From Chitinophaga filiformis (lineage in GTDB: Bacteria; Bacteroidota; Bacteroidia; Chitinophagales; Chitinophagaceae), in NCBI RefSeq assembly GCF_023100805.1, contig NZ_CP095855.1, forward strand, positions 4,505,001 through 4,569,000: 64,000 nucleotides of DNA, read 5' to 3'. The position numbers and the translations under genes are program-made. This document shows positions 1 through 9,837 of the stretch, piece by piece. How positions within the stretch are numbered: position 1 is the stretch's first letter; each line of letters starts with the position of its first letter. The notes under the pieces are model-generated. The model made no database searches and was not told where the DNA came from. It saw only the letters and a program-made list of their open reading frames with translations.

Positions 1-1
1 A

Positions 2-3000
2 ACAGCGAAAGCCGGTTGTGATTCCATCATTCCGTTCACCGTGAATGTATCCTCTGCGCCAACTGCGCCTACCGGTATTACGGCCAGTGCTACCAATATC
101 TGTGGCGCTGGTAATACTGTAACGCTCACCGTAAATGGCGGCGGCCTTGGTCTGCAGTCAGATAAGGTAACGCCAAACGGTGTATGGGCATGGTATGCCG
201 GCGGATGTGGTACAGGTACCCGTCTTGCTACAGGCGCCACCGTTACCCTGCCACTGAGTGCTACCACCACTTATTATGTAAGGGCGGAAAGCCTCGGCGC
301 CTGCGATACTACTGCTTGTGTAAGCAAGCAGGTAACCCTCACGCCAATGCCGGCTGCTGTAAGTGCAGGTGCTGACCAGTCCAACTGTAACAGTACCGCC
401 TTTACCATGGCCGCCAGCGATCCTGCACCGGGTACCGGCGCCTGGAGCCTTCCCGCAGGTACCACGGCTACTATTACTGCCGGTCAGGTGAACAGCAGAA
501 CGGCTGTGATCAACGTACCACAGGGCACCAGCGTAGGCGCCGTGTGGACGGTAACAAACGGTACCTGTGTTGTAAAAGACACTGCCGTGCTGACCAACTT
601 TGCACCTCCGACCATTTCGAATGCGGGTCGTGACTCTATACAATGCGGCAACGCCCAGTTCATTATGAAGGCGAATGCTGCAACGATCGGTACAGGTACC
701 TGGACCCTGCCTGCAGGTACGACTGCCAGCATTACTGCCGGACAGGAAAATAATCCGAATGCGACGATCAATGTACCGGCAGGTGTGAGTGTGACCGCTA
801 CCTGGACAATTAAGAATGGTCTCTGTGTCTCTGCTGATAACGTCGTATTGACCAATGCTATACCGCCAACTACGGCGAACGCCGGACCTGACCAGGCGAA
901 ATGCGGCGTGAGCAACTTTACCATGGCGGCTACTCCCGTAGCGGTAGGTACCGGTAAATGGATACTGCCGGCAGGTACTACAGCTACGATCCCTGCTGCA
1001 CAGATCAGCAATCCGAATGCGGTGGTCTCCGTACCAGTGGGAGTGACGGTAGTACTTACATGGCAAACGACCAATGGTACATGTATCAGTACAGACAATG
1101 TTACATTAACCAACTCTGTAATGCCTGTAACGGCAAATGCAGGACCGGACATGTCGCAGTGTAACAATACGGTGTTCACCCTTTCTGCCAACGCGCCGGG
1201 CGCCGGTGGCGGTACCGGCAGATGGAGTGTGGTATCTCCGGCAGGTTTTGTCTTCCCTGGAGCATCGGTGAACAACCCGAATGCGGTATTGAGCATTCCG
1301 GCAGGTACAGTAGTAGTACTGCGCTGGACCATCTCTAATGGTGGCTGCTCTTCTTCCGATGATGTAACGCTAAGCAACAGCCTTGCGCCAAATCCTGCTG
1401 TTGCGGGTCCTGACGAAATGCATTGTAATGCACCGGCCTTTGCACTGACAGCTAATTCAGCTGCAGGCGGCACCGGTACCTGGAGAGTATTATCTCCGTC
1501 AACATTTATTTTCCCTCCTGCAGATATACACAATCAGTCAGCTAATATATCAGTGCCTGCGGGTACTGTGCTGAAACTGGAATGGACGATCGCCAATGGC
1601 GGTTGTACCACCAGCGATACATTGGTGCTGACCAACTACGCATTGCCGGATGTGGCGAATGCGGGGCCAGACCAGTCACAATGTGCGGGCCTTGACTTTA
1701 AGATGGCGGGCAACAAACCTACAGTAACAGGTGCCACCGGTACCTGGACAGTGGTAAGTGGATCTGCTGCTATTGCTGCGGGCCAGGCCAATATGGATAC
1801 TGCGCATGTGACATTGCCGGCCGGCGCGACAGCGGTATTACGCTGGACGATGACCAATGGCCTCTGCTCGAATTTCGATGAAGTAACACTGACAAGTATA
1901 CCTAAACCTACAACTGCCAGCGCTGGCCCTGATCAGCAGCATTGTAACAATGCGCTGTTCACAATGGCCGCCAACACACCAGTAACAGGTACTGCTACCT
2001 GGAGCCTGCCAGCGGGAACTTCCGCCAGCATAGGCGCCGGCGATTTCAGTAATCCGGCTGCAGTAGTGACCGTGCCTCCGGGTACCACCGCTACTATCGT
2101 CTGGGTGATCTCTAACAGTACCTGTAACTCGGTGGATAGTATTACGCTCACCAACAGCGTAATGCCAAACAACGCTGCTGCAGGTGCAGACCAGGTACAT
2201 TGCGATGATCCGAACTTCACGATGAATGCCAACACGGCATCTCCGGCTGGCGCAGCAGGTACCTGGACCATTGTAGGTGGTGCCACCGCTGTCATCTCCG
2301 ATATTCATAGTCCAACCGCTACAGTGACCTTACAACCAGGTACAACAACCACCCTCCGCTGGACGATCGCCAACGGGGCATGTACCTCAACGCCTGATGA
2401 CGTTGTGCTGACCAATCAGCCTGCTATTCAGGGCAATACGATCACTGCCGACCAGGTTCTCTGCGCAAGCGATGTTCCTGCAACACTGACCGGCGGTGTA
2501 GTAAGCGGTGGTACCGGCTCATTCACCTACCAGTGGCAGATGAGCACTACCAGTGCCAGCACCGGCTTTGTGAACGTAACCACCGGTACGGGTGGCACTA
2601 CCGATAGCTATACACCGGCCAGCATCACCCAGAACACCTGGTTCAGACGCGTGGTGATGTCAGGCGCTTGTACAGGCAACATCAGTAACGCCGTGTTGCT
2701 CACACTGATGAGCACCCCACCGGTAGTAGTCTCTGTTCCTGCACCGATCACGGTAGATTGTGTACAGGGTACAGACTATACCACGAAGTTTGGTACACCG
2801 GTATTCAGTCATGCGCCTTATACTAATGAGCCACTGACAGTTACCAGTGCCGATGTAACGACTACTATAGACGCCTGCACATTCAAAATAGAACGTACCT
2901 GGACAGCGACCGACCGTTGTGGTCTGAGCGCACAGGCACAGCAGGTGATCACGGTAACAGATAAAACAGCGCCGGTATTCGATGTAAAAGCGCCGGCTAA

Positions 3001-5800
3001 TGTAACCGTGAATTGTGACGCTATTCCTGCAGCAGTAGACCTTACTGCTACAGACGCCTGCTCCGGTCCGCTGACCGTGACGCCGATAGAAGTGACCCTG
3101 CGCCAGCCGGGCGCCTGCCCAAGCAACTATCAGCTGATCCGTAAATGGGTAGCTGTAGATGCCTGCGGTAACGCAAGCGATACCCTGAAACAGGTGATCA
3201 CTGTACGCGACATTACACCTCCGGTGTTTGATAATCCTGCACCAGCCAATATCACCGTCAGCTGTGACCAGGTGCCTGCAGGACAACCACTGACGGCTAC
3301 CGACAACTGTACGCCGGGTACCATCACCGTCAACCCGGTGGATGTACGTAAATCCCTGCCAGGCAGCAACTGCGATGGCAATTACCAGATCATCCGTACC
3401 TGGACAGCCACTGACCTTTGCGGTAACAAGGCTACCCTGACGCAGACCATCTCCGTACAGGATAATGTGAAACCGGTATTCTCTGTAACAGTGCCTCCGG
3501 TGATTACCGTGAATTGCGACAGCGTACCGGATGTAGCTGCGGTAACTGCTACAGACAACTGCACCGCTACAGTGAAAGTGAAAGTATCCCAGCGTAAAGA
3601 GTTCCTTTCCGGCAGCTGTCCAAGCAATTACAGGCTGACACGTACCTGGACCGCCATCGATAATTGTGGTAATACAGCCACTATGCAACAGGTGATCACA
3701 GTACAGGATACAGCCAAACCGGTATTCACTGCAGCAGCACCTGCCGATACTACGGTAGATTGTAACGCAGTACCGGAGCCGCCTGCTCTCCTGACAGCTA
3801 CAGACAACTGTGGTACTGTGAAGGTGACTTATTTACAGACCCGTGAGAGCATCAACGGTGCATGTGCGGGCAACTATCGCCTGATCCGTACCTGGACCGC
3901 GAAGGATGCTTGTAGTAATGCGACTACGCTCCGCCAGGTAATTACCGTGGCAGATACGACCAGGCCGAAGATCGATCCGGCGCCTGCCAACGTCACCATC
4001 AGTTACGATGAGCCGCTCCCGGTTCCGGCTACCCTGTACGCTGTTGATAACTGTGATGTGAACTTCCCTAAGAAGGTAACAATGGTGCAGGATCCGTTTG
4101 TGGCAGATAAATGCGCGGGATACACCGTAGTGAGAAGGTGGAACGTTTCCGACGCCTGTGGCAATGCCGCTATAGAACGTGTGCAGACCATTACGGTAAG
4201 CCCGGCTCCTAAACCGGAACTGGATCCGAAACTGCCGGCCAACTGTTCTAACAATACAAAATTTGCAATACTCTTAAAGAATAAAGTAAGTAAGCCGAAA
4301 TTCACCCTGGTGAGCGTAGTACCAGCCAGTGCAGTGCCAACGCCACTGGTGCAGAGCAGTAATGTGTTCGACCTGAATGGGGCTGTACAGGCCAGCTTTA
4401 CGGTAACTAACGGTGTAACCGGCTGTGTGTCCGATACGGTTACCTACGACCTGCAGTATATTGAAAAACCGGTGGTGGAACTGGGTCAGGATGTGTCCAT
4501 CTGTGCAGGTGAATCTGCAACGCTGGATGCCGGCAGCAACAATGCCGGTTACAACATCCGCTGGTCAACAGGCGCTAATACGCAGACTATCACCGTGAAC
4601 ACCAGCGGTACTTACAGTGTGACTGTATTCAACGGTGTGTGTGCAACAACAGATGAAGTGAAGGTAACGGTAAATAATCCACCGGTAGTAAACCTGGCAG
4701 ATACCACCATCTGTGAAGGCGCAAGTGTAAAACTGAATGCTTATATCCCGGCTGCTACCTATGTATGGAGCACAGGTGAAACCACTTCGTCTATAGATGT
4801 ATATATGGCTGGTACCTATGGTGTGGATGTAACCTTGAATGGCTGTACCACCCACGATGATGCAACTGTGACGGTGGCTACTGCTCCGAACGTGGTACTG
4901 AGCGATGATACGCAGATCTGTCCTGACGAAACAGCCATCCTGACGGTAGAACCGGATGGTGGTACTGTGCGCTGGAACAGCGGAGAGACCACCAACGAGA
5001 TCGTAGTGTCAAGACCGGGCGACTATTGGGTAACGGTAAGCCGCAGTGGTTGTGTGGTGGAAGATACGGTTAGAGTGACGCTGAAATCTCATCTCGATAT
5101 CGACATCGGACCACAGCGCGATATCTGTATCGGTGGCAGCGTAGTGCTGAATGCCGAGAATCCTGACGCGGTATCTTACCTCTGGAATGACGGCGATACC
5201 AACCCGGTGAAAGAAGTGAATAAACCAGGTAAGTATATCGTCTCTGTGATGGACAGGTTCTGTTCACAGATCACAATGGATAGCGTAAATGTAACAGTAG
5301 CAGGCATCCCTGAATTTGACCTGGGTCGCGATACTACGCTGTGCCTGGACAAATCGCTGGTGCTGAAAGTGAATGCCGGTGCGGGCAATAGCATCCGCTG
5401 GCAGGATGGCGCTACTACCAGCACTTATACGGTGACCAGCACAGGTTACTACACCGTGATGGTATACAACGATTGCGGATCTGTATCTGACCATATTGCG
5501 GTGACCTATAAACCTTGTGAAGCGAATCCGCAGTTCCCGACAGCCTTTACGCCTAATGGCGATGGTAAGAACGATGTGTTCAAGCCAACAGCAGAAGGCC
5601 CGATGTATGACTATGAATTGCGCGTCTTCAACCGCTGGGGCCAGCAGGTATGCTTCATTAAAGACTACAGGCTCGGATGGGATGGACGATACCTGGGCAA
5701 CCTGGTGGAAAGTGGTTCCTACATCTGGGTGATCAACTACAAGAAGAAGATCGGTGGTCCGGTTTCACAGGTAACAGGACAGATAACAGTTATCAGATAA
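2..5800 (+). CDS. Giant T9SS type B surface protein with PKD/Ig-like and HYR-like repeats (5' partial)
   Basis: The frame is open to the left edge, so the true start lies outside the window and the N-terminus is missing. Three repeat classes follow each other. First come about eight ~88-residue modules, each opening with an 'AGPDQxxC' motif and ending 'xWTIxNGxCxxxDxVTLTN'. Next are about six HYR-like modules ('PVF..PANxTVNCD' ... 'LTATDNC' ... 'RTWTATDxCGN' ... 'QVITVxD'). Last are five PKD-like modules with 'G.D.xIC.G.SVxLNA'. The C-terminus ('TPNGDGKNDVFKP', 'NRWGQQV', 'WDGRY', 'GSYIWVI') is the gliding-motility-associated (CHU_C) domain, a type B sorting signal for the type IX secretion system. 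The product is therefore expected to be exported and surface-bound or released. Paired cysteines in every module suggest disulfide-stabilised domains. The ligand is unknown. The family call is secure; the function beyond surface or adhesin-like is not. Confidence 0.9.
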   Translation, partial: TAKAGCDSIIPFTVNVSSAPTAPTGITASATNICGAGNTVTLTVNGGGLGLQSDKVTPNGVWAWYAGGCGTGTRLATGATVTLPLSATTTYYVRAESLGACDTTACVSKQVTLTPMPAAVSAGADQSNCNSTAFTMAASDPAPGTGAWSLPAGTTATITAGQVNSRTAVINVPQGTSVGAVWTVTNGTCVVKDTAVLTNFAPPTISNAGRDSIQCGNAQFIMKANAATIGTGTWTLPAGTTASITAGQENNPNATINVPAGVSVTATWTIKNGLCVSADNVVLTNAIPPTTANAGPDQAKCGVSNFTMAATPVAVGTGKWILPAGTTATIPAAQISNPNAVVSVPVGVTVVLTWQTTNGTCISTDNVTLTNSVMPVTANAGPDMSQCNNTVFTLSANAPGAGGGTGRWSVVSPAGFVFPGASVNNPNAVLSIPAGTVVVLRWTISNGGCSSSDDVTLSNSLAPNPAVAGPDEMHCNAPAFALTANSAAGGTGTWRVLSPSTFIFPPADIHNQSANISVPAGTVLKLEWTIANGGCTTSDTLVLTNYALPDVANAGPDQSQCAGLDFKMAGNKPTVTGATGTWTVVSGSAAIAAGQANMDTAHVTLPAGATAVLRWTMTNGLCSNFDEVTLTSIPKPTTASAGPDQQHCNNALFTMAANTPVTGTATWSLPAGTSASIGAGDFSNPAAVVTVPPGTTATIVWVISNSTCNSVDSITLTNSVMPNNAAAGADQVHCDDPNFTMNANTASPAGAAGTWTIVGGATAVISDIHSPTATVTLQPGTTTTLRWTIANGACTSTPDDVVLTNQPAIQGNTITADQVLCASDVPATLTGGVVSGGTGSFTYQWQMSTTSASTGFVNVTTGTGGTTDSYTPASITQNTWFRRVVMSGACTGNISNAVLLTLMSTPPVVVSVPAPITVDCVQGTDYTTKFGTPVFSHAPYTNEPLTVTSADVTTTIDACTFKIERTWTATDRCGLSAQAQQVITVTDKTAPVFDVKAPANVTVNCDAIPAAVDLTATDACSGPLTVTPIEVTLRQPGACPSNYQLIRKWVAVDACGNASDTLKQVITVRDITPPVFDNPAPANITVSCDQVPAGQPLTATDNCTPGTITVNPVDVRKSLPGSNCDGNYQIIRTWTATDLCGNKATLTQTISVQDNVKPVFSVTVPPVITVNCDSVPDVAAVTATDNCTATVKVKVSQRKEFLSGSCPSNYRLTRTWTAIDNCGNTATMQQVITVQDTAKPVFTAAAPADTTVDCNAVPEPPALLTATDNCGTVKVTYLQTRESINGACAGNYRLIRTWTAKDACSNATTLRQVITVADTTRPKIDPAPANVTISYDEPLPVPATLYAVDNCDVNFPKKVTMVQDPFVADKCAGYTVVRRWNVSDACGNAAIERVQTITVSPAPKPELDPKLPANCSNNTKFAILLKNKVSKPKFTLVSVVPASAVPTPLVQSSNVFDLNGAVQASFTVTNGVTGCVSDTVTYDLQYIEKPVVELGQDVSICAGESATLDAGSNNAGYNIRWSTGANTQTITVNTSGTYSVTVFNGVCATTDEVKVTVNNPPVVNLADTTICEGASVKLNAYIPAATYVWSTGETTSSIDVYMAGTYGVDVTLNGCTTHDDATVTVATAPNVVLSDDTQICPDETAILTVEPDGGTVRWNSGETTNEIVVSRPGDYWVTVSRSGCVVEDTVRVTLKSHLDIDIGPQRDICIGGSVVLNAENPDAVSYLWNDGDTNPVKEVNKPGKYIVSVMDRFCSQITMDSVNVTVAGIPEFDLGRDTTLCLDKSLVLKVNAGAGNSIRWQDGATTSTYTVTSTGYYTVMVYNDCGSVSDHIAVTYKPCEANPQFPTAFTPNGDGKNDVFKPTAEGPMYDYELRVFNRWGQQVCFIKDYRLGWDGRYLGNLVESGSYIWVINYKKKIGGPVSQVTGQITVIR

Positions 5801-5822
5801 GAAGTGTAAAGTTCCAATAGGT

Positions 5823-5858
5823 AAAAAGGCGTCCCGGGTTGATCACGGGGCGCCTTTT
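5823..5858. terminator. Bidirectional intrinsic terminator between convergent genes
   Basis: The inverted repeat aaaaggcgtcccg / cggggcgcctttt has an A-run on the left and a T-run on the right. The hairpin can therefore stop transcription of both the giant surface protein (+) and the GH71/99-like gene (-). Confidence 0.8.
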
Positions 5859-5869
5859 CCATTTGCGGA

Positions 5870-5902
5870 CCAGGTGTGCTGAGCAACACCTGGTGCTTTT
5901 TG
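5870..5902 (+). terminator. Second intrinsic terminator, plus strand
   Basis: The arms ccaggtgt (5870-5877) and acacctgg (5886-5893) are followed by a short T-run (5897-5901). It backs up the terminator just upstream. On the minus strand no T-run follows this stem, so it probably acts only on plus-strand transcripts. Confidence 0.55.
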
Positions 5903-5903
5903 T

Positions 5904-7565
5904 TTATTGATTGATCCTGAATTTTTCTGCTGCTCCTATTGTAGTTTTAGTGCAGGTCATACGTGCTACGCCATCTTCTGCTGAAAGGTATGCACCGTTA
6001 TTGCCCCTGAAGGAAACGGTACCATCAGCATTGGCGATCCAGTCAAACTGTTCCCAGGGGCCCAGCGCTGTACGGTTACAGATAACGGGTGACTGACCGT
6101 TCTCTGAGCATACGTAGTTGCTTTGATTGCGCAGCGCTACTTTACCAGCGCCGGCATCTACTACGGTAAACTGTTCCCATGACTGGGCCACGGTACGGTT
6201 GCAGATCATCGGCTGGGTATTCCCCTCGCTGCATACATACATATTGTTGAAGCCTTTGATGGTAACGGTCTGTCCGACAGGAATTACCGTGCCGCCGGGA
6301 ATAGTGGGTGTGGGGCGCACCGCTGTCAGGGCTATCTGGCCTTTCAACATACGGCCGCCATCGCGGGTGAGGCGCAGGTAGTAGTCGGAAGAACAGGCTA
6401 CGCCGTCTTCGTCCAGCGTCAGGAAACCGGAGCCTGCCGGTATCTGGCTGCTGTTTTCAGCCGTCTTGGCGATCTGGTTGCCTTCATTGTATTCATCGAA
6501 CATGGAGATGTAAATACCCTGAACGCCCAGTCTTACCATGTTATAGAACTGCCGCCACATGAAATCGCCGTGCGCACGCTGCCTTTCCTGCAGATCGCCG
6601 GGCAGTATGCAGGGTTGATAATCGATACCATTGGCCGCGCAGTAGGCCAGGTCGGGCGTGTTGACATTGCTGTAGAAATTATCGGCGTCTCCCACATTGC
6701 CGATCCGGCCTACCATCCAGGGAGAGAGCATGTTAAATGCCTTGTAGGTGTTCAGGAAACCTGGCCTGGAATCGCTGTTCTCGTTGCGCCAGTGAGTAGG
6801 TACACCGCCTATTACGTAGCACCCCTGGTTCTTGAACCAGTTGATCACGTCCAGGCAGACAGCGGCCGACCAGGGATGGTTGTCGTCGTTGAAGCCAAAA
6901 CCCCAGATACAGACAACAGGTTTGCCATTCTGACGGGCATAGGCAGGAGAGGAAGTGTAGGCAGACATCTTATTGGTCCAATCGGCCTTTACTTCCGACT
7001 GCATGTTGGTCCAGCCGCTTACATCGTACATGATATAGAACTTACGGCCATATTGCTCCGCCGCCGTTTTCACCTTGGCGGTGATGGCATCCCTGATGGG
7101 ACCTTCCTGTCCGTTGGGATTGAAGCGTTGTAAGGCCGCCACATCTATCTCATGCTGTTGCATCCAGCTGAAATGGGTATTAACGGTCTGGTCAGAGAAA
7201 GAGGAGAACAATTTTGCAGGTTGACCATTGTTCAGCGCAGGCCAGGCAGTGGTGTAGGTGTTGGAATAATCCCGCACGTCAGGCCATGACTTAATGCCGT
7301 TGTTGGTGGAAGAGGGCAACTGTGCCCAGTTCTGTGTCCAATGCCACCAGGCATTAATAGGAGAGCCGTCGCCCGCACAGGCAAACCAACCCTGGTAACC
7401 GACGGCGATCTTACCTACCACATCTCCGACCGGAGAGGCGTTGGCGTTAGCCAGCATATTTTGCCGGCCATACAGTTTTTCCGCCTCATTGTTGAGGTCT
7501 TTTTTGCTACAGCTGATGGCAAAGAGGAGGGTGACTGCTGCCAGCAGACGATTTCTGAGTTTCAT
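5904..7565 (-). CDS. GH71/99-like glycoside hydrolase lipoprotein with fascin-like beta-trefoil
   Basis: The 553-residue protein starts with a lipoprotein signal (hydrophobic stretch ending 'LLFAISC', then SKK), so it is probably anchored in the outer membrane or periplasmic leaflet. Residues ~50-400 look like the GH71/99-like family: 'VGYQGWFACAGDGSP', 'WWHWTQNW', 'YIMYDVSGW', and 'GIYISMFDEYNEGNQI' with acidic residues suited to catalysis. Residues ~420-553 contain two or three 'YVCSE(N)G...ICNRT...WEQF' units and 'NNGAYLSAEDG', typical of a fascin/actin-crosslinking-like beta-trefoil that may bind carbohydrate. Related proteins attack alpha-mannoside or alpha-glucan linkages, but the substrate cannot be read here. 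The gene stands alone on the minus strand and is not part of a visible SusC/D locus. Confidence 0.8.
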   Translation of the reverse strand: MKLRNRLLAAVTLLFAISCSKKDLNNEAEKLYGRQNMLANANASPVGDVVGKIAVGYQGWFACAGDGSPINAWWHWTQNWAQLPSSTNNGIKSWPDVRDYSNTYTTAWPALNNGQPAKLFSSFSDQTVNTHFSWMQQHEIDVAALQRFNPNGQEGPIRDAITAKVKTAAEQYGRKFYIMYDVSGWTNMQSEVKADWTNKMSAYTSSPAYARQNGKPVVCIWGFGFNDDNHPWSAAVCLDVINWFKNQGCYVIGGVPTHWRNENSDSRPGFLNTYKAFNMLSPWMVGRIGNVGDADNFYSNVNTPDLAYCAANGIDYQPCILPGDLQERQRAHGDFMWRQFYNMVRLGVQGIYISMFDEYNEGNQIAKTAENSSQIPAGSGFLTLDEDGVACSSDYYLRLTRDGGRMLKGQIALTAVRPTPTIPGGTVIPVGQTVTIKGFNNMYVCSEGNTQPMICNRTVAQSWEQFTVVDAGAGKVALRNQSNYVCSENGQSPVICNRTALGPWEQFDWIANADGTVSFRGNNGAYLSAEDGVARMTCTKTTIGAAEKFRINQ

Positions 7566-7764
7566 AGTATTTGTTTTGATTAGGAATTACCGGTTGTAAT
7601 GGATCTGTTGTATACGAAGATTTTAAATGGGTGAACTAAAGAATATGGTTTCTACGTAAAAGAGGTGGAACAATAAGATGCGACCATTAAACGGAAGGGC
7701 AGCAGGGAATATTGTGAAGCGTCCAGACATAAATTATTCGCCTGGCACTTCAGCAAGAACCGGG

Positions 7765-7795
7765 TTGAAACACCATTGCGGGCATTCTACTTTTG
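7765..7795 (+). promoter_or_regulatory. Bacteroidota-type promoter for the flavin reductase-like gene
   Basis: TTG at 7765-7767, a 20-nt spacer, then TACTTTTG at 7788-7795, which matches the TAnnTTTG -7 element of Bacteroidota with a -33 TTG. Transcription would begin near 7802. That rules out the TTG start codon at 7793 and supports the ATG at 7817. Confidence 0.6.
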
Positions 7796-7816
7796 GGATG
7801 TCTAAACAAATATTGT

Positions 7817-8482
7817 ATGCATCTCCGCAGCGAACCATCAATCCTCTATTTCGGCACACCGGTAGTGCTGATCAGTACCATGAATGAAAACGGTACCTAT
7901 AACCTGGCGCCTATGTCATCTGTTTTCTGGCTGGGCTGGCGTTGTATGCTGGGACTGTCTGCACTCTCTAAAACAACGGAGAATATCCTTCGTACGGGGC
8001 AGTGTGTGCTGAACCTGCCGTCCATTCACCAGGTAGAAGCGGTAAACAGGTTAGCCCGCACCACAGGGAGTGATCCGGTACCGGCGGGTAAACAACAGAA
8101 GGGGTATCGTTATGAGCAGGATAAGTTCGGGCTGGCCGGATTAACACCCCTGGCTGCAGACACGGTTGCCCCGCCACGGGTGCTGGAATGCCCGGTACAC
8201 CAGGAAGCAGTATTGGCCGCTACACATCATTTAGCAGCAGACAGTGCTGCACAACGGGGAAAGATCCTTACATTTGAAATGCGGATCACCCGGGTGCACC
8301 TGGATGAATCGATATTGATGCAGGGACAACAGCACAAGGTAGACCCTGACAAGTGGCGGCCGCTGATCATGAGTTTCCAGGAATTCTATGGATTAGGCAG
8401 TAAAGTTCATCCTTCCACGCTGGCACAGATCCCTGAACACTTGTACCGGACAGCAGACATCGAAGCGGCCAGAGAATTGTAG
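7817..8482 (+). CDS. Flavin reductase-like (FMN-binding split barrel) protein
   Basis: The product is about 221 residues. The N-terminal half reads like the flavin reductase-like/split-barrel family: 'ILYFGTPVVLISTMNENGTYNLAPMSS', then 'MLGLSALSKTTENI', then 'CVLNLPS', which corresponds to the FMN-phosphate and isoalloxazine pocket. Family members bind FMN and reduce flavin or use it as a cofactor with NAD(P)H; the partner here is unknown. A longer frame opens with TTG at 7793, but the promoter just upstream places the transcript start near 7802, so the ATG at 7817 was chosen. The protein has no signal peptide and is expected in the cytoplasm. It is followed after 90 bp by an SRPBCC gene on the same strand. 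Confidence 0.75.
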   Translation: MHLRSEPSILYFGTPVVLISTMNENGTYNLAPMSSVFWLGWRCMLGLSALSKTTENILRTGQCVLNLPSIHQVEAVNRLARTTGSDPVPAGKQQKGYRYEQDKFGLAGLTPLAADTVAPPRVLECPVHQEAVLAATHHLAADSAAQRGKILTFEMRITRVHLDESILMQGQQHKVDPDKWRPLIMSFQEFYGLGSKVHPSTLAQIPEHLYRTADIEAAREL

Positions 8483-8572
8483 TTGGCAGAGATCCCATCA
8501 TCATATGTCCAATTTGGCCAGCCCGGTACTTCCACAACATTGTTACTTTTAATGTAAGCTAAAACAGAACAT

Positions 8573-8998
8573 ATGGTGGCAATCGAGCATCTGCTCCAGA
8601 TCAGGGCAAGCCAGGCAAAAGTCTATGAGGCCCTTACCACACAGGAAGGACTGGGCGCGGTATGGACAAGCAAACTGCTGGTAAAGCCGGAGCCCGGATT
8701 TGTCAATGAATTTAACTGGGGCGAAGACTACATCACGAAAATGCAGATCCTGGAACTGCGCCCGGGGGAGAAGGTGCTCTGGGAATGTACAGAATCCGAT
8801 CCTGAATGGGTGGGGACCTTCATCTGCTTTAAGATCCTGCCCGGAAAGGAGGGATTTACTACCGTGATATTGAAACACTATAACTGGCAGGAGGTGACCG
8901 ATTATTACCGCAGCTGTAACTATCACTGGGCGATGTTCCTGCTTAGCCTGAAGAAATACCTGGAAGAGGGCACGGGGATGCCGTATGTGTGGAAATAA
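8573..8998 (+). CDS. SRPBCC (START/AHSA1-like) domain protein
   Basis: The 141-residue protein is about the size of a single SRPBCC domain. It shows the usual order: an N-terminal strand ('IEHLLQIRASQAKVYEALT'), a tryptophan after the first helix ('GLGAVWTSK'), a central strand pair with 'GEKVLWECT', and a C-terminal helix beginning 'SCNYHWAMFLLSLKKYLE'. Such proteins form a deep hydrophobic cavity that binds lipids, aromatic compounds or client proteins; the ligand is not predictable. No signal peptide. It is downstream of the flavin reductase-like gene and immediately upstream of a repeat array that begins about 30 bp after its stop codon. Confidence 0.75.
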   Translation: MVAIEHLLQIRASQAKVYEALTTQEGLGAVWTSKLLVKPEPGFVNEFNWGEDYITKMQILELRPGEKVLWECTESDPEWVGTFICFKILPGKEGFTTVILKHYNWQEVTDYYRSCNYHWAMFLLSLKKYLEEGTGMPYVWK

Positions 8999-9028
8999 AT
9001 AGCTCCTCTGGGCGATCACCCCGGGAAT

Positions 9029-9822
9029 AAATATGCCGCAATGCCACCAGGATGTAATGCCCATATGATATAACGTTGATCAATCGCGACAATAGGCTCC
9101 TTTAGGAGCCACCGTGTTTGTAGCCAGGGGTGATAACCCCTGGGGACGGATATGCGGGACACGAATATGGAACACGGATACGCGGGAAATAAATATGCCA
9201 CCAGGATGTAATGCCCATATGATATAACGTTGATCAATCGCGACAATAGGCTCCGTTAGGAGCCGCCGTGTTTGTAGCCAGGGGTGATAACCCCTGGGGA
9301 ACGGATATGCGGGACACGAATATGGAACACAGATACGCCGGAAACCAAATATGCCACCAGGATGTAATGCCCATATGATATAACGTTGATCAATCGCGAC
9401 AATAGGCTCCGTTAGGAGCCGCGGTGTTTGTAGCCAGGGGTGATAACCCCTGGGGAACGGATATGCGGAACACGAATATGGAACACGGATATGCGGGAAA
9501 TAAATATGCCATCAGGATGTAATGCCCATATGATATAACGTTGATCAATCGCGACAATAGGCTCCGTTAGGAGCCGCGGTGTTTGTAGCCAGGGGTGATA
9601 ACCCCTGGGGAACGAATATGCGGGACACGAATATGGAACACGGATACGCCGGAAACCAAATATGCCACCAGGATGTAATGCCCATATGATATAACGTTGA
9701 TCAATCGCGACAATAGGCTCCTTTAGGAGCCGCGGTGTTTGTAGCCAGGGGTGATAACCCCTGGGGAACGGATATGCGGGACACGAATATGGAACACGGA
9801 TACGCCGGAAACCAAATATGCC
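9029..9822 (-). repeat. Tandem array of five ~155-bp units with two internal hairpins
   Basis: The landmark 'gatgtaatgcccatatg' recurs at 9051, 9205, 9361, 9516 and 9672, giving periods of 154, 156, 155 and 156. Each unit carries the palindrome ggctccNNNaggagcc (first copy 9095-9110), a fixed linker and the palindrome ccaggggtgataacccctgg (first copy 9124-9143), plus tandem 'ggatatgcgggacacgaatatggaacac' variants split over the remainder. Read on the minus strand the order is hairpin, GGCTACAAACACGG, hairpin. Units differ by only a few substitutions, which points to recent amplification or homogenisation. Short open frames run through the array but vary between units, and no start or codon pattern supports them. 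A degenerate partial copy (ggcgatcaccccggg) precedes the array at about 9012. It fills nearly all of the 8999-10055 gap between genes. Confidence 0.9.
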
Positions 9823-9837
9823 GGAGGCCCGGCATAT

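Noticed and set aside
484..1533. Long minus-strand open frame of about 349 codons inside the first giant gene
   Set aside because: It is antisense to a clearly coding repetitive gene; its residues mirror the repeat period and it has no domain. Similar antisense frames at 2660-3688 and elsewhere are rejected for the same reason.
9016..9246. Open frame running through the 155-bp repeats
   Set aside because: It simply reads across repeat units; the other units break it, and palindromes dominate the sequence.
9029..9822. CRISPR array as an explanation of the tandem repeats
   Set aside because: Units are ~155 bp and conserved throughout, with no unique spacers, and no cas gene is present. The 33-bp array at 19.6 kb also has no spacers between units.
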